Assembly: GCA_040506195.1 (NCBI GenBank)
Contig: JBEVXH010000001.1
Coordinates: 248,001-312,000 of the forward strand
Origin: Thiodiazotropha sp040506195
GTDB lineage: Bacteria; Pseudomonadota; Gammaproteobacteria; Chromatiales; Chromatiaceae
Length of the DNA stretch: 64,000 nt
Direction: 5' to 3'
Under the pieces are notes generated by a model. It saw nothing but the letters and a program-made list of their open reading frames with translations. It made no database searches and was not told the origin of the DNA. Position numbers and translations under genes: made by a program. How positions within the stretch are numbered: the stretch's first letter is position 1; each line of letters starts with the position of its first letter. This document shows, one piece after another, positions 1-8,214 of the stretch.

Positions 1-451
1 ACTCGACATTCTTATATTTCCCGCGCAAGGCGTTGTTACGTGCCTTGGACAACATATCGGGCGTCATATCCACACCGATCACATGGCCCTCATCACCCAC
101 TTCGGCGGCCGCCAGGAAACAGTCAAATCCACCACCGGAGCCCAGATCGACCACCACTTCGCCCGGCTGCAAGGCGGCGATCGCCTTCGGATTGCCACAC
201 CCCAGGCCCATATCGGCGCCACTCGGCACCTTGGCAAGATCGTCCCGGCTGTAGCCCAGACGGGTTGAGATCAGGGTATTGATCGCCGTATCGTCCGAGA
301 CGCCGCAACAACTCGACTCGACGCCGCAGCAGCCATTCGAATTGCTAGCCACCGCCACTTCCGCGTAGGCCTTGCGCACCTCCTGACGATGGCTGTCCTG
401 GAGGTCGGTCAATGATACTTCAGGTGCACCGTTGTTTGTTAAATCTGGCAT
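1..451 (-). CDS. arsM: Arsenite methyltransferase-like protein (partial, C-terminus off the window)
   Basis: The reading frame is open from an ATG at 451 down to base 1, so about 150 N-terminal residues are visible and the rest lies outside. Seen: a Cys-rich stretch (GCCGVESSCCG near residue 40) and a class I SAM-binding motif, VVDLGSGGGFDCFLAA, preceded by LGCGNP. This layout (VRKAYAEVA, Cys pair, LGYS, LGCGNP, DLGSG) is that of ArsM, which methylates arsenite with S-adenosylmethionine in the cytoplasm. The start overlaps the 3' end of the arsR-like gene by 32 bases on the same strand, so the two are co-transcribed and probably translationally coupled. The other option is a related ArsM-family methyltransferase with a different substrate. 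Confidence 0.8.
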   Translation of the reverse strand, partial: MPDLTNNGAPEVSLTDLQDSHRQEVRKAYAEVAVASNSNGCCGVESSCCGVSDDTAINTLISTRLGYSRDDLAKVPSGADMGLGCGNPKAIAALQPGEVVVDLGSGGGFDCFLAAAEVGDEGHVIGVDMTPDMLSKARNNALRGKYKNVE

Positions 452-794
452 CACGCTCTCCACTATCCTCTAATTCTGTTTGCGGGATGAAAAATCCCGA
501 CAGCTTGTTCAATACCCCTGGTTCGATCCAGCAATTGACACGCTTACCCTGCCGCTCCATCTCAATCAAACCCGCATAGTGGAGTGCTTTCAAATGGTGC
601 GACAGGGTGGAAGGCGCAATCTGCATACCCTTACCCAACTGCCCGACGCTGAAGCTGATCGCCTGCTCCAGATCGCAACGGGTGCCGGGCTGACAGCAAC
701 GACTCAATCGCTGAAAAATAAGCAAGCGGTGCGGATTACCCAATGCTTTAAACATCTCCGCAAGTTGCTTGTCATTGGATCTAATATTCGACAT
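420..794 (-). CDS. arsR: ArsR/SmtB-family transcriptional repressor
   Basis: A winged-helix repressor of about 124 residues. Visible motifs are LAEMFKALGNPHRLLIFQRL at the N-terminus and the recognition helix APSTLSHHLKALHYAGLI, with a CCQPGTRCDLE cysteine segment between them that could bind arsenite. An upstream TTG at 830 extends the frame by 12 residues. I chose the ATG at 794 because family members start just before this motif. A perfect palindrome (793-806) abuts the ATG, so the protein probably represses its own gene and the arsM-like gene it overlaps. The ligand is inferred from the neighbour, not proved. Confidence 0.85.
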   Translation of the reverse strand: MSNIRSNDKQLAEMFKALGNPHRLLIFQRLSRCCQPGTRCDLEQAISFSVGQLGKGMQIAPSTLSHHLKALHYAGLIEMERQGKRVNCWIEPGVLNKLSGFFIPQTELEDSGERDARFNKQRCT

Positions 795-834
795 ATTTCG
801 AAATATAAAACAATATCTACGATATTTCAAATAA
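793..834 (-). promoter_or_regulatory. Candidate ArsR operator: two AT-rich inverted repeats
   Basis: A perfect 14-bp palindrome, ATATTTCGAAATAT, lies at 793-806, and a second imperfect one, GATATTTCAAATAA, at 821-834, 28 bases apart. Both have the ATATTTnnAAATAT style known for ArsR/SmtB operators. They sit directly upstream of, and touch, the arsR start codon, which suits autorepression. No Shine-Dalgarno sequence fits between the palindrome and the ATG. Confidence 0.55.
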
Positions 835-929
835 CAGCCCGGAACAGGCCATCATCCGTTTCAGCGCAAGACGGGAACCGGTAATCTATTTACAGGCTTC
901 TGAATTGATTTGAATGAATACCGGCAGAC

Positions 930-1499
930 TCATGACCAGGAACGGAAACGCCCGGTGTCGAGATGGATGAAATTGGATTTTGGATAGTAGCCGACACCAC
1001 CCGCCTTCAAGGCGACGGCACAATCCCGCAGTGTCTTAAGATCGCAGCCACAGAGCCGGATATCGATTGCCCTACCCTGCATATGCAGGCTCCGCTTCGC
1101 CACTCCTCCGCTCTTATTGCGCAACATCTCGTTTGTTTTTGGCGAGCGGTAGGCGGAGATGATTTCGAATTCACCGTGATTGCCGACAGCCTGCTGCAGC
1201 TGGTAGAGCATATCCATAAGCGCCCTATCCATGCGGGTTGACTCCCCAGTGCGATGATCCCTCAGCAGACTGTCGATAATCTGCAGACTATCGACCTGGT
1301 ATTCTCCATCTCGCCAATAGGTCACCGTTTCCCTCTCCCCCGTATGGGTATGACGAAACGCCAGCGTGCGGTTCTCACCCGCGGCGAGCGCCAACAAGGG
1401 CGACGACATCAACAGGCCCGTCATTGATGCGCAGTTGCGCAGAAAGCGACGTCTGCTGAAACTGGGATTGTCGTTGGGAGTCATCAGTGTTGGCGACAT
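930..1499 (-). CDS. DUF882 / MepK-type murein endopeptidase, Tat-exported
   Basis: 189 residues of the YcbK (MepK) family, which in E. coli cleaves murein cross-links and is an M15-like zinc peptidase. The N-terminus has a twin-arginine signal, SRRRFLRN followed by a hydrophobic stretch ending LALAAG. Predicted zinc ligands are visible: H139 and D146 in SLHMQGRAIDIR, and H179 in FIHLDTG. It lies downstream of ldtD on the same strand, the same pairing as ycbB-ycbK in enterics. A role in processing 3-3 cross-links made by the neighbouring transpeptidase is inference from the family. Confidence 0.85.
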   Translation of the reverse strand: MSPTLMTPNDNPSFSRRRFLRNCASMTGLLMSSPLLALAAGENRTLAFRHTHTGERETVTYWRDGEYQVDSLQIIDSLLRDHRTGESTRMDRALMDMLYQLQQAVGNHGEFEIISAYRSPKTNEMLRNKSGGVAKRSLHMQGRAIDIRLCGCDLKTLRDCAVALKAGGVGYYPKSNFIHLDTGRFRSWS

Positions 1500-1652
1500 G
1501 GATGCGACTAACCTTGGCTAGGAAAAGTAACACTATTGTCGGCAGAGACCGAACAAAATCCACGCGCAGGTTAACAAATTCAGGCGGGGTAAAGCCAACC
1601 CTGTGACTCGAATCACATGAATGCGAGGCAGAATGCCTTAGCTGTCGGGTAT

Positions 1653-1691
1653 GGGGCCAGGACCGATTGGATTAGTGTTAACAAGCCCTAG
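1653..1691 (-). repeat. Dispersed CTAGGGC repeat, copy 1
   Basis: Read on the minus strand it begins CTAGGGCTTGTTAACACTAA and ends in GGCCCC, so the ends can pair. It matches copies at 34245, 41561, 46623 and 57923. Its outer TAG is the stop codon of ldtD. Confidence 0.7.
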
Positions 1692-3364
1692 AGCGAGGGA
1701 TTCTCCGCCCTGCTCTCATGATGAGCGGTTAGATGCTCAATCCCTTCACCCATCACCAGCATTAATGCGGTATCTCTCTGATAGATGTCGGGCCGAAAAT
1801 GGATATCTCCCGCAGCGTCCACCCAACTGGTGAAGTAGGTAAGGTAGATCGGTATCGGTTTGGCGAGCGGAGCCATCTGGGTTTCACCGCTACGCAAGGC
1901 TTGCTGCAACCAAACATTCCGCGGCTGCTCTGCGTACTCTACCAGCAGTTGAGCCAACTGATCAGCCGCCTCAACCCTGACACAGCCAGAACTGTAGGCC
2001 CGATTCGGCCGCTCAAACAAACCACGGGCAGGGGTGTCATGGAGATAGATCTGGTGAGCATTGGGCATATGAAATTTTATCCGTCCAAGACTGTTGCTGT
2101 TGCCGGCATCCTGTCTCAAGACAAAGGGAAAATTGTTTTCATGATAGTTTGCCCAATCGATACCGACCGGATCGATCTCGCCCCATTCTCCCTCTGAACG
2201 CTCATAGACGCGAATTCGTTTACGTGCCAGATACTCATTGTCCTGCTGCAGCTGCGGCAATATATCCTGCACCGCAATGCTGCGGGGCACTGTCCACAAT
2301 GGATTCATGACCAGATGTGTCACTTTGCTGCTGAACGAGGGCGTTTGCCGCTCCTGCCTGCCGTTCACCGTGCGCTTGTGAAACACGACCTGGTCCCGAT
2401 TCATGAGAGAAATCTCAAATCCCGCTGTATTGACCATCAGGCGCTGCGGCTCCAGTTCATGGGGCAGCCAGCGCCAGCGCTCAAGATTCGCCCGTATTTG
2501 TGCGATGCGTGTCTCTACCGGATCATTTAGGGCTCGCAGGGTGGCGGACCCCACGATGCCATCAGGCACCAATCCAAGACGCCGCTGAAACCGTTTAACC
2601 GCCTTCGCCAGAGTGGTGTCGAAATAGTTTGGATCGGGTATCACTTCACCTGTCCGGCTCGATTCCCCTTGTAACCGCTGCCGGAGGAGTGCAACTGCAG
2701 GATCCGAATCACCCAGCCGCAAACTGTCATCGAGGTGGAGGGTTGACCAGCCCCCTTCGGCTTGGATGTCGCGATACTTCGCAAGCGCATCCTTCAGCTG
2801 CAGATAGGCGCTGTTGTTTGGTCGAAGGGCATTGAGTAACTGTTCCAGTGCGCCGGCGGATAGTGCAGACGACAAGGCATCGACCGGATCGAAACTCTCG
2901 TTCGGAAACATCCAGAAAGGATCGAGGGACTGTGCATCATATCGCCCCAATCGCAGGTCTCTGGCCAGCCTGAGATAGCCGTCGCTGAGCAGCAGCTCTC
3001 GATTGACCATGACTTCCGGTGACGGATCGAAGACCAACCCGCGCAGATGATCAAGATGGTAATCATCGGCATTCAAACCATCCAGCTCCGCTGACGCCAG
3101 CCAACGAAAGAGTTGCCTGCCCTGCTCAGTCAGTTCGCCTTCATGATGCCAGATGAATCGATGTCGCTGCTTGTCATAAAGACGCTCAATCTGTGGCCAG
3201 TCGATTACCAGCCCCCCCTCCAGCGTCGTTTCAATCGGCACCACAAGCGACTCAGCTGCTGGTCCGATAGCGACAACGCCGGCCGCTTCGACTCGGCCGA
3301 AAAAAAGGCAGAGAAGAATGCCAATCCAGTACCTGCTTTTATCTTTCAATATACTCCTAAACAT
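1688..3364 (-). CDS. ldtD: L,D-transpeptidase, YcbB/LdtD type
   Basis: 558 residues, close to the usual 600 of E. coli LdtD. The order of parts is: signal peptide (residues 1-28), an N-terminal scaffold domain, a peptidoglycan-binding domain (about 214-280, with GLVPDGIVGSATLRALN) and a YkuD catalytic domain (about 308-480). The active-site motif SSGCVRVE puts the nucleophile at C461, and the general-base region reads IYLHDTP. The enzyme makes 3-3 (mDap-mDap) cross-links in the periplasm. It is followed on the same strand by the mepK-like gene. The TAG stop codon is contributed by a dispersed repeat. Confidence 0.92.
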   Translation of the reverse strand: MFRSILKDKSRYWIGILLCLFFGRVEAAGVVAIGPAAESLVVPIETTLEGGLVIDWPQIERLYDKQRHRFIWHHEGELTEQGRQLFRWLASAELDGLNADDYHLDHLRGLVFDPSPEVMVNRELLLSDGYLRLARDLRLGRYDAQSLDPFWMFPNESFDPVDALSSALSAGALEQLLNALRPNNSAYLQLKDALAKYRDIQAEGGWSTLHLDDSLRLGDSDPAVALLRQRLQGESSRTGEVIPDPNYFDTTLAKAVKRFQRRLGLVPDGIVGSATLRALNDPVETRIAQIRANLERWRWLPHELEPQRLMVNTAGFEISLMNRDQVVFHKRTVNGRQERQTPSFSSKVTHLVMNPLWTVPRSIAVQDILPQLQQDNEYLARKRIRVYERSEGEWGEIDPVGIDWANYHENNFPFVLRQDAGNSNSLGRIKFHMPNAHQIYLHDTPARGLFERPNRAYSSGCVRVEAADQLAQLLVEYAEQPRNVWLQQALRSGETQMAPLAKPIPIYLTYFTSWVDAAGDIHFRPDIYQRDTALMLVMGEGIEHLTAHHESRAENPSL

Positions 3365-3678
3365 TCGAAGCCATTGCTCGCATGGGCAGTAGAGGAGTCG
3401 ATAAAATAACGATCACACCATGCCCTGAAGTACCCGCAGCCGAAGACTCAAGCCATCGCCTGCCTCTATGCTTAAGCTTAGGTCCGGTATTGGAGATAAG
3501 ACAGGTTTACCCCCCATAATTCATGGTTAGAGTCTAATCAGGCGAGATCAGACAATGGGTAAAAAATGGTTAAATCTGCAGAAAGCGCGCAATATGGGAA
3601 ACAACTTCCCACATAATGAATAGCGGACGATGACAGGCAGCTGTCCGCTCAGTGAACGGGTTGATTATCGTGATAATT
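3365..3678. other. Intergenic region between ldtD and epmA
   Basis: No convincing gene. One inverted repeat, AGCGGAC at 3622-3628 with GTCCGCT at 3643-3649, could form a hairpin after epmA, but no T-run follows it on the minus strand, so it is only a weak terminator candidate. The part next to 3364 must hold the ldtD promoter. Confidence 0.4.
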
Positions 3679-4662
3679 TCAAGCCCGGCCGATATCGAAT
3701 GTAACCACCTGGCGTATGTCGTGCGTGCCGGTTAAAACCATCAGCAGGCGATCCAGACCCAAGGCAACGCCCGAACACTCCGGCATCCCTGCAGCCAGCC
3801 CATCAAGCAGGGCTTCATCCATCGGCATTTCCGCTTGCCGGGAAGATCGACGCCGATGATTGTCCGCATTGAATCGCTTTCGCTGCTGACCGGCATCGTT
3901 CAGTTCCTGAAACCCGTTGGCAATCTCCATTCCGCCTATATAGAGTTCGAAGCGTTCCGCTACCGGACATCTATCCTCCCTCACCCTCGCCAAGGCTGCC
4001 TGGCTCGCGGGATAGTCATACAGGAAAGTCATTCCGCGCTGACCCAGCCGGGGTTCAATCAGGTGACTCAGCAGCAGGTCGAGCCAGCCGTCACGACCCT
4101 CGATGGCAAGCTGGTCCGCACCGGAAATACCCTGCTCTACGGCACATTGCCGTAAATGACCGAGATCGGCCGCATGGGGATTCATTCCGAGGCGACGCTC
4201 GAATGCTTCGGCATAGGTCAGTTTTTCGATCGACAGCGGCCGCGCCGTCAATCTATTGATCAGATTGGCCACTTCTTCCATCAGCTGATGGTAATCGAGA
4301 CCCGGTCGATACCACTCCAGAAGCGAAAACTCCGGATTGTGGCGCCGGCCAAGCTCACCGTTACGGAACACCTTGCAGATCTGATAGATCGGACCGCTGC
4401 CTGCCGCCAACAACCGCTTCATGGGGAATTCAGGGGAGGTATGCAGATAAAGATCGAGACCCTGAACCGCCTCGGGGCCGGTATAACGGGTATTGAAACT
4501 CTCTATTGCAGGGTCCGTTGCGGCAAAGCGCGAACAGACCGGAGTCTCCACCTCGACCACACCGATCTGATCAAAGAATCGATGGATATGGCTCAGCATC
4601 TCCGCCCTGGCCCGTATGATTTCAATGGAGGCGGAAGGTCGCCAATCGTTCGTTTGGGCCAT
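3679..4662 (-). CDS. epmA: EF-P--(R)-beta-lysine ligase
   Basis: 327 residues of the PoxA/GenX family, a class II lysyl-tRNA-synthetase paralogue without the anticodon-binding domain. Motif 2 is seen as FRNGELGRRHNPEFSLLEWY and motif 3 as GVALGLDRLLMV. It joins (R)-beta-lysine to Lys34 of EF-P. The gene starts 8 bases after the efp stop codon on the same strand, so efp-epmA form an operon, while epmB lies divergently on the other side of efp. All three parts of the pathway are therefore within 2.7 kb. Confidence 0.95.
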   Translation of the reverse strand: MAQTNDWRPSASIEIIRARAEMLSHIHRFFDQIGVVEVETPVCSRFAATDPAIESFNTRYTGPEAVQGLDLYLHTSPEFPMKRLLAAGSGPIYQICKVFRNGELGRRHNPEFSLLEWYRPGLDYHQLMEEVANLINRLTARPLSIEKLTYAEAFERRLGMNPHAADLGHLRQCAVEQGISGADQLAIEGRDGWLDLLLSHLIEPRLGQRGMTFLYDYPASQAALARVREDRCPVAERFELYIGGMEIANGFQELNDAGQQRKRFNADNHRRRSSRQAEMPMDEALLDGLAAGMPECSGVALGLDRLLMVLTGTHDIRQVVTFDIGRA

Positions 4663-4670
4663 TAAACCGG

Positions 4671-5243
4671 TCAGTCTTCCTTGGCGCGTGAGACATACTC
4701 ACCGCTGCGGGTATCCACCTTGATAGCCTCGCCGATCTGGACAAACAGCGGCACACGCACCACGGCACCGGTCTCTAAAGTGGCCGGCTTGCCGCCACTC
4801 CCTGAGGTGTCCCCTTTCAGTCCCGGATCGGTGTCGGTGATGTTCAGGATCACGAATTTGGGCGGTTCGACAATAATCGGGGCGCCATTCCACAGGGTCA
4901 CCAGACAGACGTCCTGCTCCTTCAGCCATTTGGCACTCTCCGCCACTGCAGCCTGATCGGCGCTCACCTGTTCGTAACTATCAGGATCCATGAAGTGCCA
5001 GAACTCGCCATCATTGTAGAGATACTGCATTTCAGACTCATGCACATCGGCCCCTTCCACCGATTCACCCGATTTGAAGGTCTTTTCCAATACCCGGCCA
5101 GTCTTCAGATTGCGTATCTTGACCCGATTGAAGGCCTGACCTTTGCCAGGCTTTACGAATTCGTTTTCAATAATGGAGCAGGGATCCCCGTCCAGCATGA
5201 TTTTCAGGCCACCCTTAAACTCATTGGTGCTATAACTAGCCAT
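4671..5243 (-). CDS. efp: Elongation factor P
   Basis: 190 residues starting MASYSTNEFKGG. The frame extends 13 residues upstream, but EF-P always starts here. The modified loop reads KPGKGQAF, with the acceptor lysine at position 34, which fits modification by the neighbouring EpmA and EpmB. EF-P relieves ribosome stalling at polyproline. Its ATG (bases 5243-5241 on the minus strand) overlaps the first ATG available to epmB (5242 on plus), so the two genes may share an extremely compact divergent control region. Confidence 0.96.
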   Translation of the reverse strand: MASYSTNEFKGGLKIMLDGDPCSIIENEFVKPGKGQAFNRVKIRNLKTGRVLEKTFKSGESVEGADVHESEMQYLYNDGEFWHFMDPDSYEQVSADQAAVAESAKWLKEQDVCLVTLWNGAPIIVEPPKFVILNITDTDPGLKGDTSGSGGKPATLETGAVVRVPLFVQIGEAIKVDTRSGEYVSRAKED

Positions 5244-6297
5244 GACATCCTCACGAAACATATCAATTGCGGCGCACATCATACCTGAGACAGAGTCCTG
5301 TGTGCAGGCATCAGGGTGGCGAAAAGCCCTCGCCGACGGTTTTACCGACGTACCCAGTCTGCTCGAATATCTCCAGATCGAAGCGTCGGCAGTCTCCGAT
5401 CACATCCGGGCCAGCAGGCAATTCTCACTGCGGGTACCCAAGGTCTTCGCCGCACTGATGCGCAAGGGCGATCCTGATGACCCTCTACTGCTGCAAGTTC
5501 TCCCACATGCCAGCGAGATGGACCTGGCCGACGGATTCAGCACCGACCCGGTCGGAGATCACATGGCCGGGCATAGCCCCGGGTTGTTGCAGAAGTATCA
5601 TGGCCGTATCCTGATCATCACTACCGGGGCATGCGCGGTCCATTGCCGCTATTGCTTTCGCCGGCACTACCCCTATACCGGCGCTACGGCCACCAACAGT
5701 CAATGGGGCCACATCATCGACTATCTTGTCGCCAATCCCGCGGTTGAGGAGGTCATCCTGAGCGGCGGAGACCCATTGATGGTCAGCGACGACAAACTCG
5801 GAAGATGGCTGGCGCAACTTGAAGCGCTGCCACAGATCAAACGTCTACGCATCCACACCCGCTTACCGGTGGTCCTGCCCCAACGTATCACAGGTGAAAT
5901 GCTTAGCGTTTTGAAGCGTTGCGCCATCAAAACGGTAATGGTAATCCACGCCAATCACCCCAATGAGCTATCGCCCGCCGTCGCAGAGGGAGTGAAAAAG
6001 GTGGCGGCGTCCGGCATCACCCTATTGAATCAGTCGGTCTTGCTGAAAGGCGTGAACGATCACGGCGACACCCTGGTCAGGCTCAGCAATCGCCTTTTTG
6101 AGATCGGTGTTCTACCCTATTACCTGCACCTGCTCGACCGGGTTGAGGGCGCGGCCCGTTTTGAGCTGGAGAAGACAGCCATCCTGAAACTGCGGCAACA
6201 GCTGCTGACCAGACTGCCAGGCTATCTGATGCCGAAAATGGTACGCGAGACAGCAGGAGAGTTGTATAAGACACCCATTCAGGATTGCCAAATGTAG
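5242..6297 (+). CDS. epmB: EF-P beta-lysylation protein EpmB (lysine 2,3-aminomutase)
   Basis: 351 residues, radical SAM. The cluster motif CAVHCRYC places Cys at 131, 135 and 138, followed by FRRHYPY as in lysine 2,3-aminomutases. It converts alpha-lysine to (R)-beta-lysine for EpmA. The first 20 residues (MTSSRNISIAAHII...) are not conserved in the family and include the efp start region antisense, so the true start may be further in. Homology is clear from about residue 24 (SGWRKALADGF). The C-terminus ends 5 bases before the tsaD stop, which converges from the other strand. Confidence 0.93.
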   Translation: MTSSRNISIAAHIIPETESCVQASGWRKALADGFTDVPSLLEYLQIEASAVSDHIRASRQFSLRVPKVFAALMRKGDPDDPLLLQVLPHASEMDLADGFSTDPVGDHMAGHSPGLLQKYHGRILIITTGACAVHCRYCFRRHYPYTGATATNSQWGHIIDYLVANPAVEEVILSGGDPLMVSDDKLGRWLAQLEALPQIKRLRIHTRLPVVLPQRITGEMLSVLKRCAIKTVMVIHANHPNELSPAVAEGVKKVAASGITLLNQSVLLKGVNDHGDTLVRLSNRLFEIGVLPYYLHLLDRVEGAARFELEKTAILKLRQQLLTRLPGYLMPKMVRETAGELYKTPIQDCQM

Positions 6298-6301
6298 GGC
6301 C

Positions 6302-7336
6302 TCACCCCCCATCACCCAGCGACTCCATGGGCCAGCGGGAGCGGACCGAGAACCTAAGCGACTCGGATTCCCCGGCCAGTAGGCGCCGGCAGCCGGCATA
6401 AGCGATCATGGCGCCGTTATCGGTGCAAAACTTGGGACGGGGATAGTAGGCAGCCCCTTCTTCACCCGCCATCATCGCATCGATCCGCTGACGTAATCGT
6501 CGATTGGCGCTGACCCCGCCGGCCAGCACCAGCGTCTTGATGCCACATTGCCTGACAGCCCTGCGACACTTGAGCAAAAGGGTGTCGACCACCGCTTCTT
6601 CAAAGGCGCGCGCTATATCGGCCCGGGTCTGAGCCAATAGGGTTCCCCCCTCCTCACGCTCGGCCCGCTGGATGGTATTCAGGGCAAAGGTCTTCAAGCC
6701 GCTGAAACTGAAGTCGAGGCCGGGCCTGTCGATCATCGGCCGGGGAAAATGAAAGCGCTCATGATCGCCCTGTTCAGCCAGTTTCGCCAGTTCCGGTCCA
6801 CCGGGATAGGGTAAACCCAAGAGCTTAGCGGTCTTATCGAAGGCCTCGCCGGCCGCATCGTCCAGGGTATCCCCGAGCAGTCGGTATCGACCCATACCCT
6901 CCACCTCCACCAACTGGGTGTGCCCACCGGATACCAGCATTGCGATGAAGGGAAAGGCCGGAGGATCAGGCTCAAGCATGGGCGCCAGGAGATGGCCCTC
7001 CATATGGTGCACAGCAATTGCCGGTATACCCCATGACCAGGCCATGCTCCGCCCCACCGATGCACCTACCAGCAAGGCACCCACCAGACCCGGACCCGCG
7101 GTGTAGGCCACACCGTCCAGTGAAGCAGCCTCGATCCCGGCATCCTGAAACAGCTGCCGAACCAACGGTAAAAGCTTGCGCACATGGTCCCTGGATGCCA
7201 ACTCAGGCACCACACCACCATAATCGGCATGCAGATCGACCTGGCTGTGCAGGGCATGAGCCAGCAGACCCTTTTCACTGTCGTATACGGCCACGCCGGT
7301 CTCATCACAGGATGTTTCTATACCTAATACCCGCAT
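6302..7336 (-). CDS. tsaD: tRNA N6-adenosine threonylcarbamoyltransferase TsaD
   Basis: 344 residues, the normal length. The start MRVLGIETSCDETG and the metal site HHMEGH (H111, H115) are diagnostic of the Kae1/TsaD ASKHA family. With TsaB/TsaE it transfers threonylcarbamoyl to A37 of ANN-decoding tRNAs. It is divergent from rpsU with 119 bases between, a conserved arrangement in Gammaproteobacteria. Confidence 0.97.
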   Translation of the reverse strand: MRVLGIETSCDETGVAVYDSEKGLLAHALHSQVDLHADYGGVVPELASRDHVRKLLPLVRQLFQDAGIEAASLDGVAYTAGPGLVGALLVGASVGRSMAWSWGIPAIAVHHMEGHLLAPMLEPDPPAFPFIAMLVSGGHTQLVEVEGMGRYRLLGDTLDDAAGEAFDKTAKLLGLPYPGGPELAKLAEQGDHERFHFPRPMIDRPGLDFSFSGLKTFALNTIQRAEREEGGTLLAQTRADIARAFEEAVVDTLLLKCRRAVRQCGIKTLVLAGGVSANRRLRQRIDAMMAGEEGAAYYPRPKFCTDNGAMIAYAGCRRLLAGESESLRFSVRSRWPMESLGDGG

Positions 7337-7455
7337 TTTTGTACCACTTTTTGCTGTAAAATAGCCCTATACCTTTGCAAACCGGGGTGGCTATGAGTAG
7401 AATCTCCGCCTTTCGACCGGTCGAGAAGCTTAACAGATTCGAGGAAACAACATCG
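7337..7455 (+). promoter_or_regulatory. Divergent tsaD / rpsU control region
   Basis: The 119 bases contain a TAAAAT hexamer near 7355 suited as a -10 for rpsU, after a T-rich stretch near 7340. No repressor site was recognised. The assignment rests on position and base pattern only. Confidence 0.35.
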
Positions 7456-7671
7456 ATGCCGAACGTACGCGTTAAAGAGAACGAACCTTTTGAAGTCGCC
7501 ATGCGCCGTTTCAAGCGCTCCTGTGAGAAGGCCGGAGTGCTCGCTGAAGTCCGCCGCCGGGAATTCTATGAAAAGCCCACTTGGGAACGCAAACGCAAGG
7601 CAGCAGCAGCCGTTAAACGCAACCTGAAAAAGGTCTCCCGCGAAAGCCGCCGTTTCGAACGCCAGTATTGA
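7456..7671 (+). CDS. rpsU: 30S ribosomal protein S21
   Basis: 71 residues, starting MPNVRVKENEPFEVAMRRFK. The frame is open for 27 further codons upstream, but S21 starts at this ATG, and GAGGAAAC provides a Shine-Dalgarno-like sequence. The very basic C-terminus is typical. It is the first gene of the classic macromolecular-synthesis operon (translation, replication, transcription): rpsU-yqeY-dnaG-rpoD. Confidence 0.97.
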   Translation: MPNVRVKENEPFEVAMRRFKRSCEKAGVLAEVRRREFYEKPTWERKRKAAAAVKRNLKKVSRESRRFERQY

Positions 7672-7703
7672 TCATCCCCCCTGCCCCGCAGGAGTCAGCC
7701 AGG

Positions 7704-8147
7704 ATGCTTAAAGAACATATCTTAGATGACGTCAAGGCCGCTATGAAGGCCAAAGAGAAGTCGCGTCTGGGCACCTTGCGTCTGATCACCGCCGCGATCA
7801 AGCAGCGCGAGGTCGATGAACGCACCGAACTGGATGATATCCAGGTATTGGCGATCCTGGAAAAGATGATCAAGCAGCGGCGCGACTCCATCAAACAGTA
7901 TGAAAGTGCGGGCCGCCAGGAACTGGCAGAGCAGGAAAAGAGCGAGATTGCCATTATCGAGACCTATATGCCCGCCGGTCTGAGCGATGATGAAATTTCG
8001 GCAATGGTCGACAATGCAATCGCCGAAACCAACGCCTCGGGCATGCGGGACATGGGCAAGGTCATGGGGCTGCTCAAACCCCAGATGCAAGGCCGGGCCG
8101 ATATGGGCAAGGTCAGCGGCCTGGTCAAACAAAAACTGGCAGGCTGA
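7704..8147 (+). CDS. yqeY: GatB/YqeY domain protein
   Basis: 147 residues. The ATG at 7704 follows AGGAGTCAGCC and gives MLKEHILDDVKAAMKAKEKS, the usual YqeY beginning. The family carries the C-terminal helical domain also found in GatB/GatE and probably binds tRNA, but its cellular role is unsettled. It is placed between rpsU and dnaG, as in many Gammaproteobacteria outside the enterics, 33 bases after rpsU, so surely in one transcription unit. Confidence 0.93.
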   Translation: MLKEHILDDVKAAMKAKEKSRLGTLRLITAAIKQREVDERTELDDIQVLAILEKMIKQRRDSIKQYESAGRQELAEQEKSEIAIIETYMPAGLSDDEISAMVDNAIAETNASGMRDMGKVMGLLKPQMQGRADMGKVSGLVKQKLAG

Positions 8148-8214
8148 CTCACATCGGGCCATTATCAGCTATTCTTGCCCCATGGCCGATTCCCTGTAAG
8201 GCCAGTAGGAAAAC

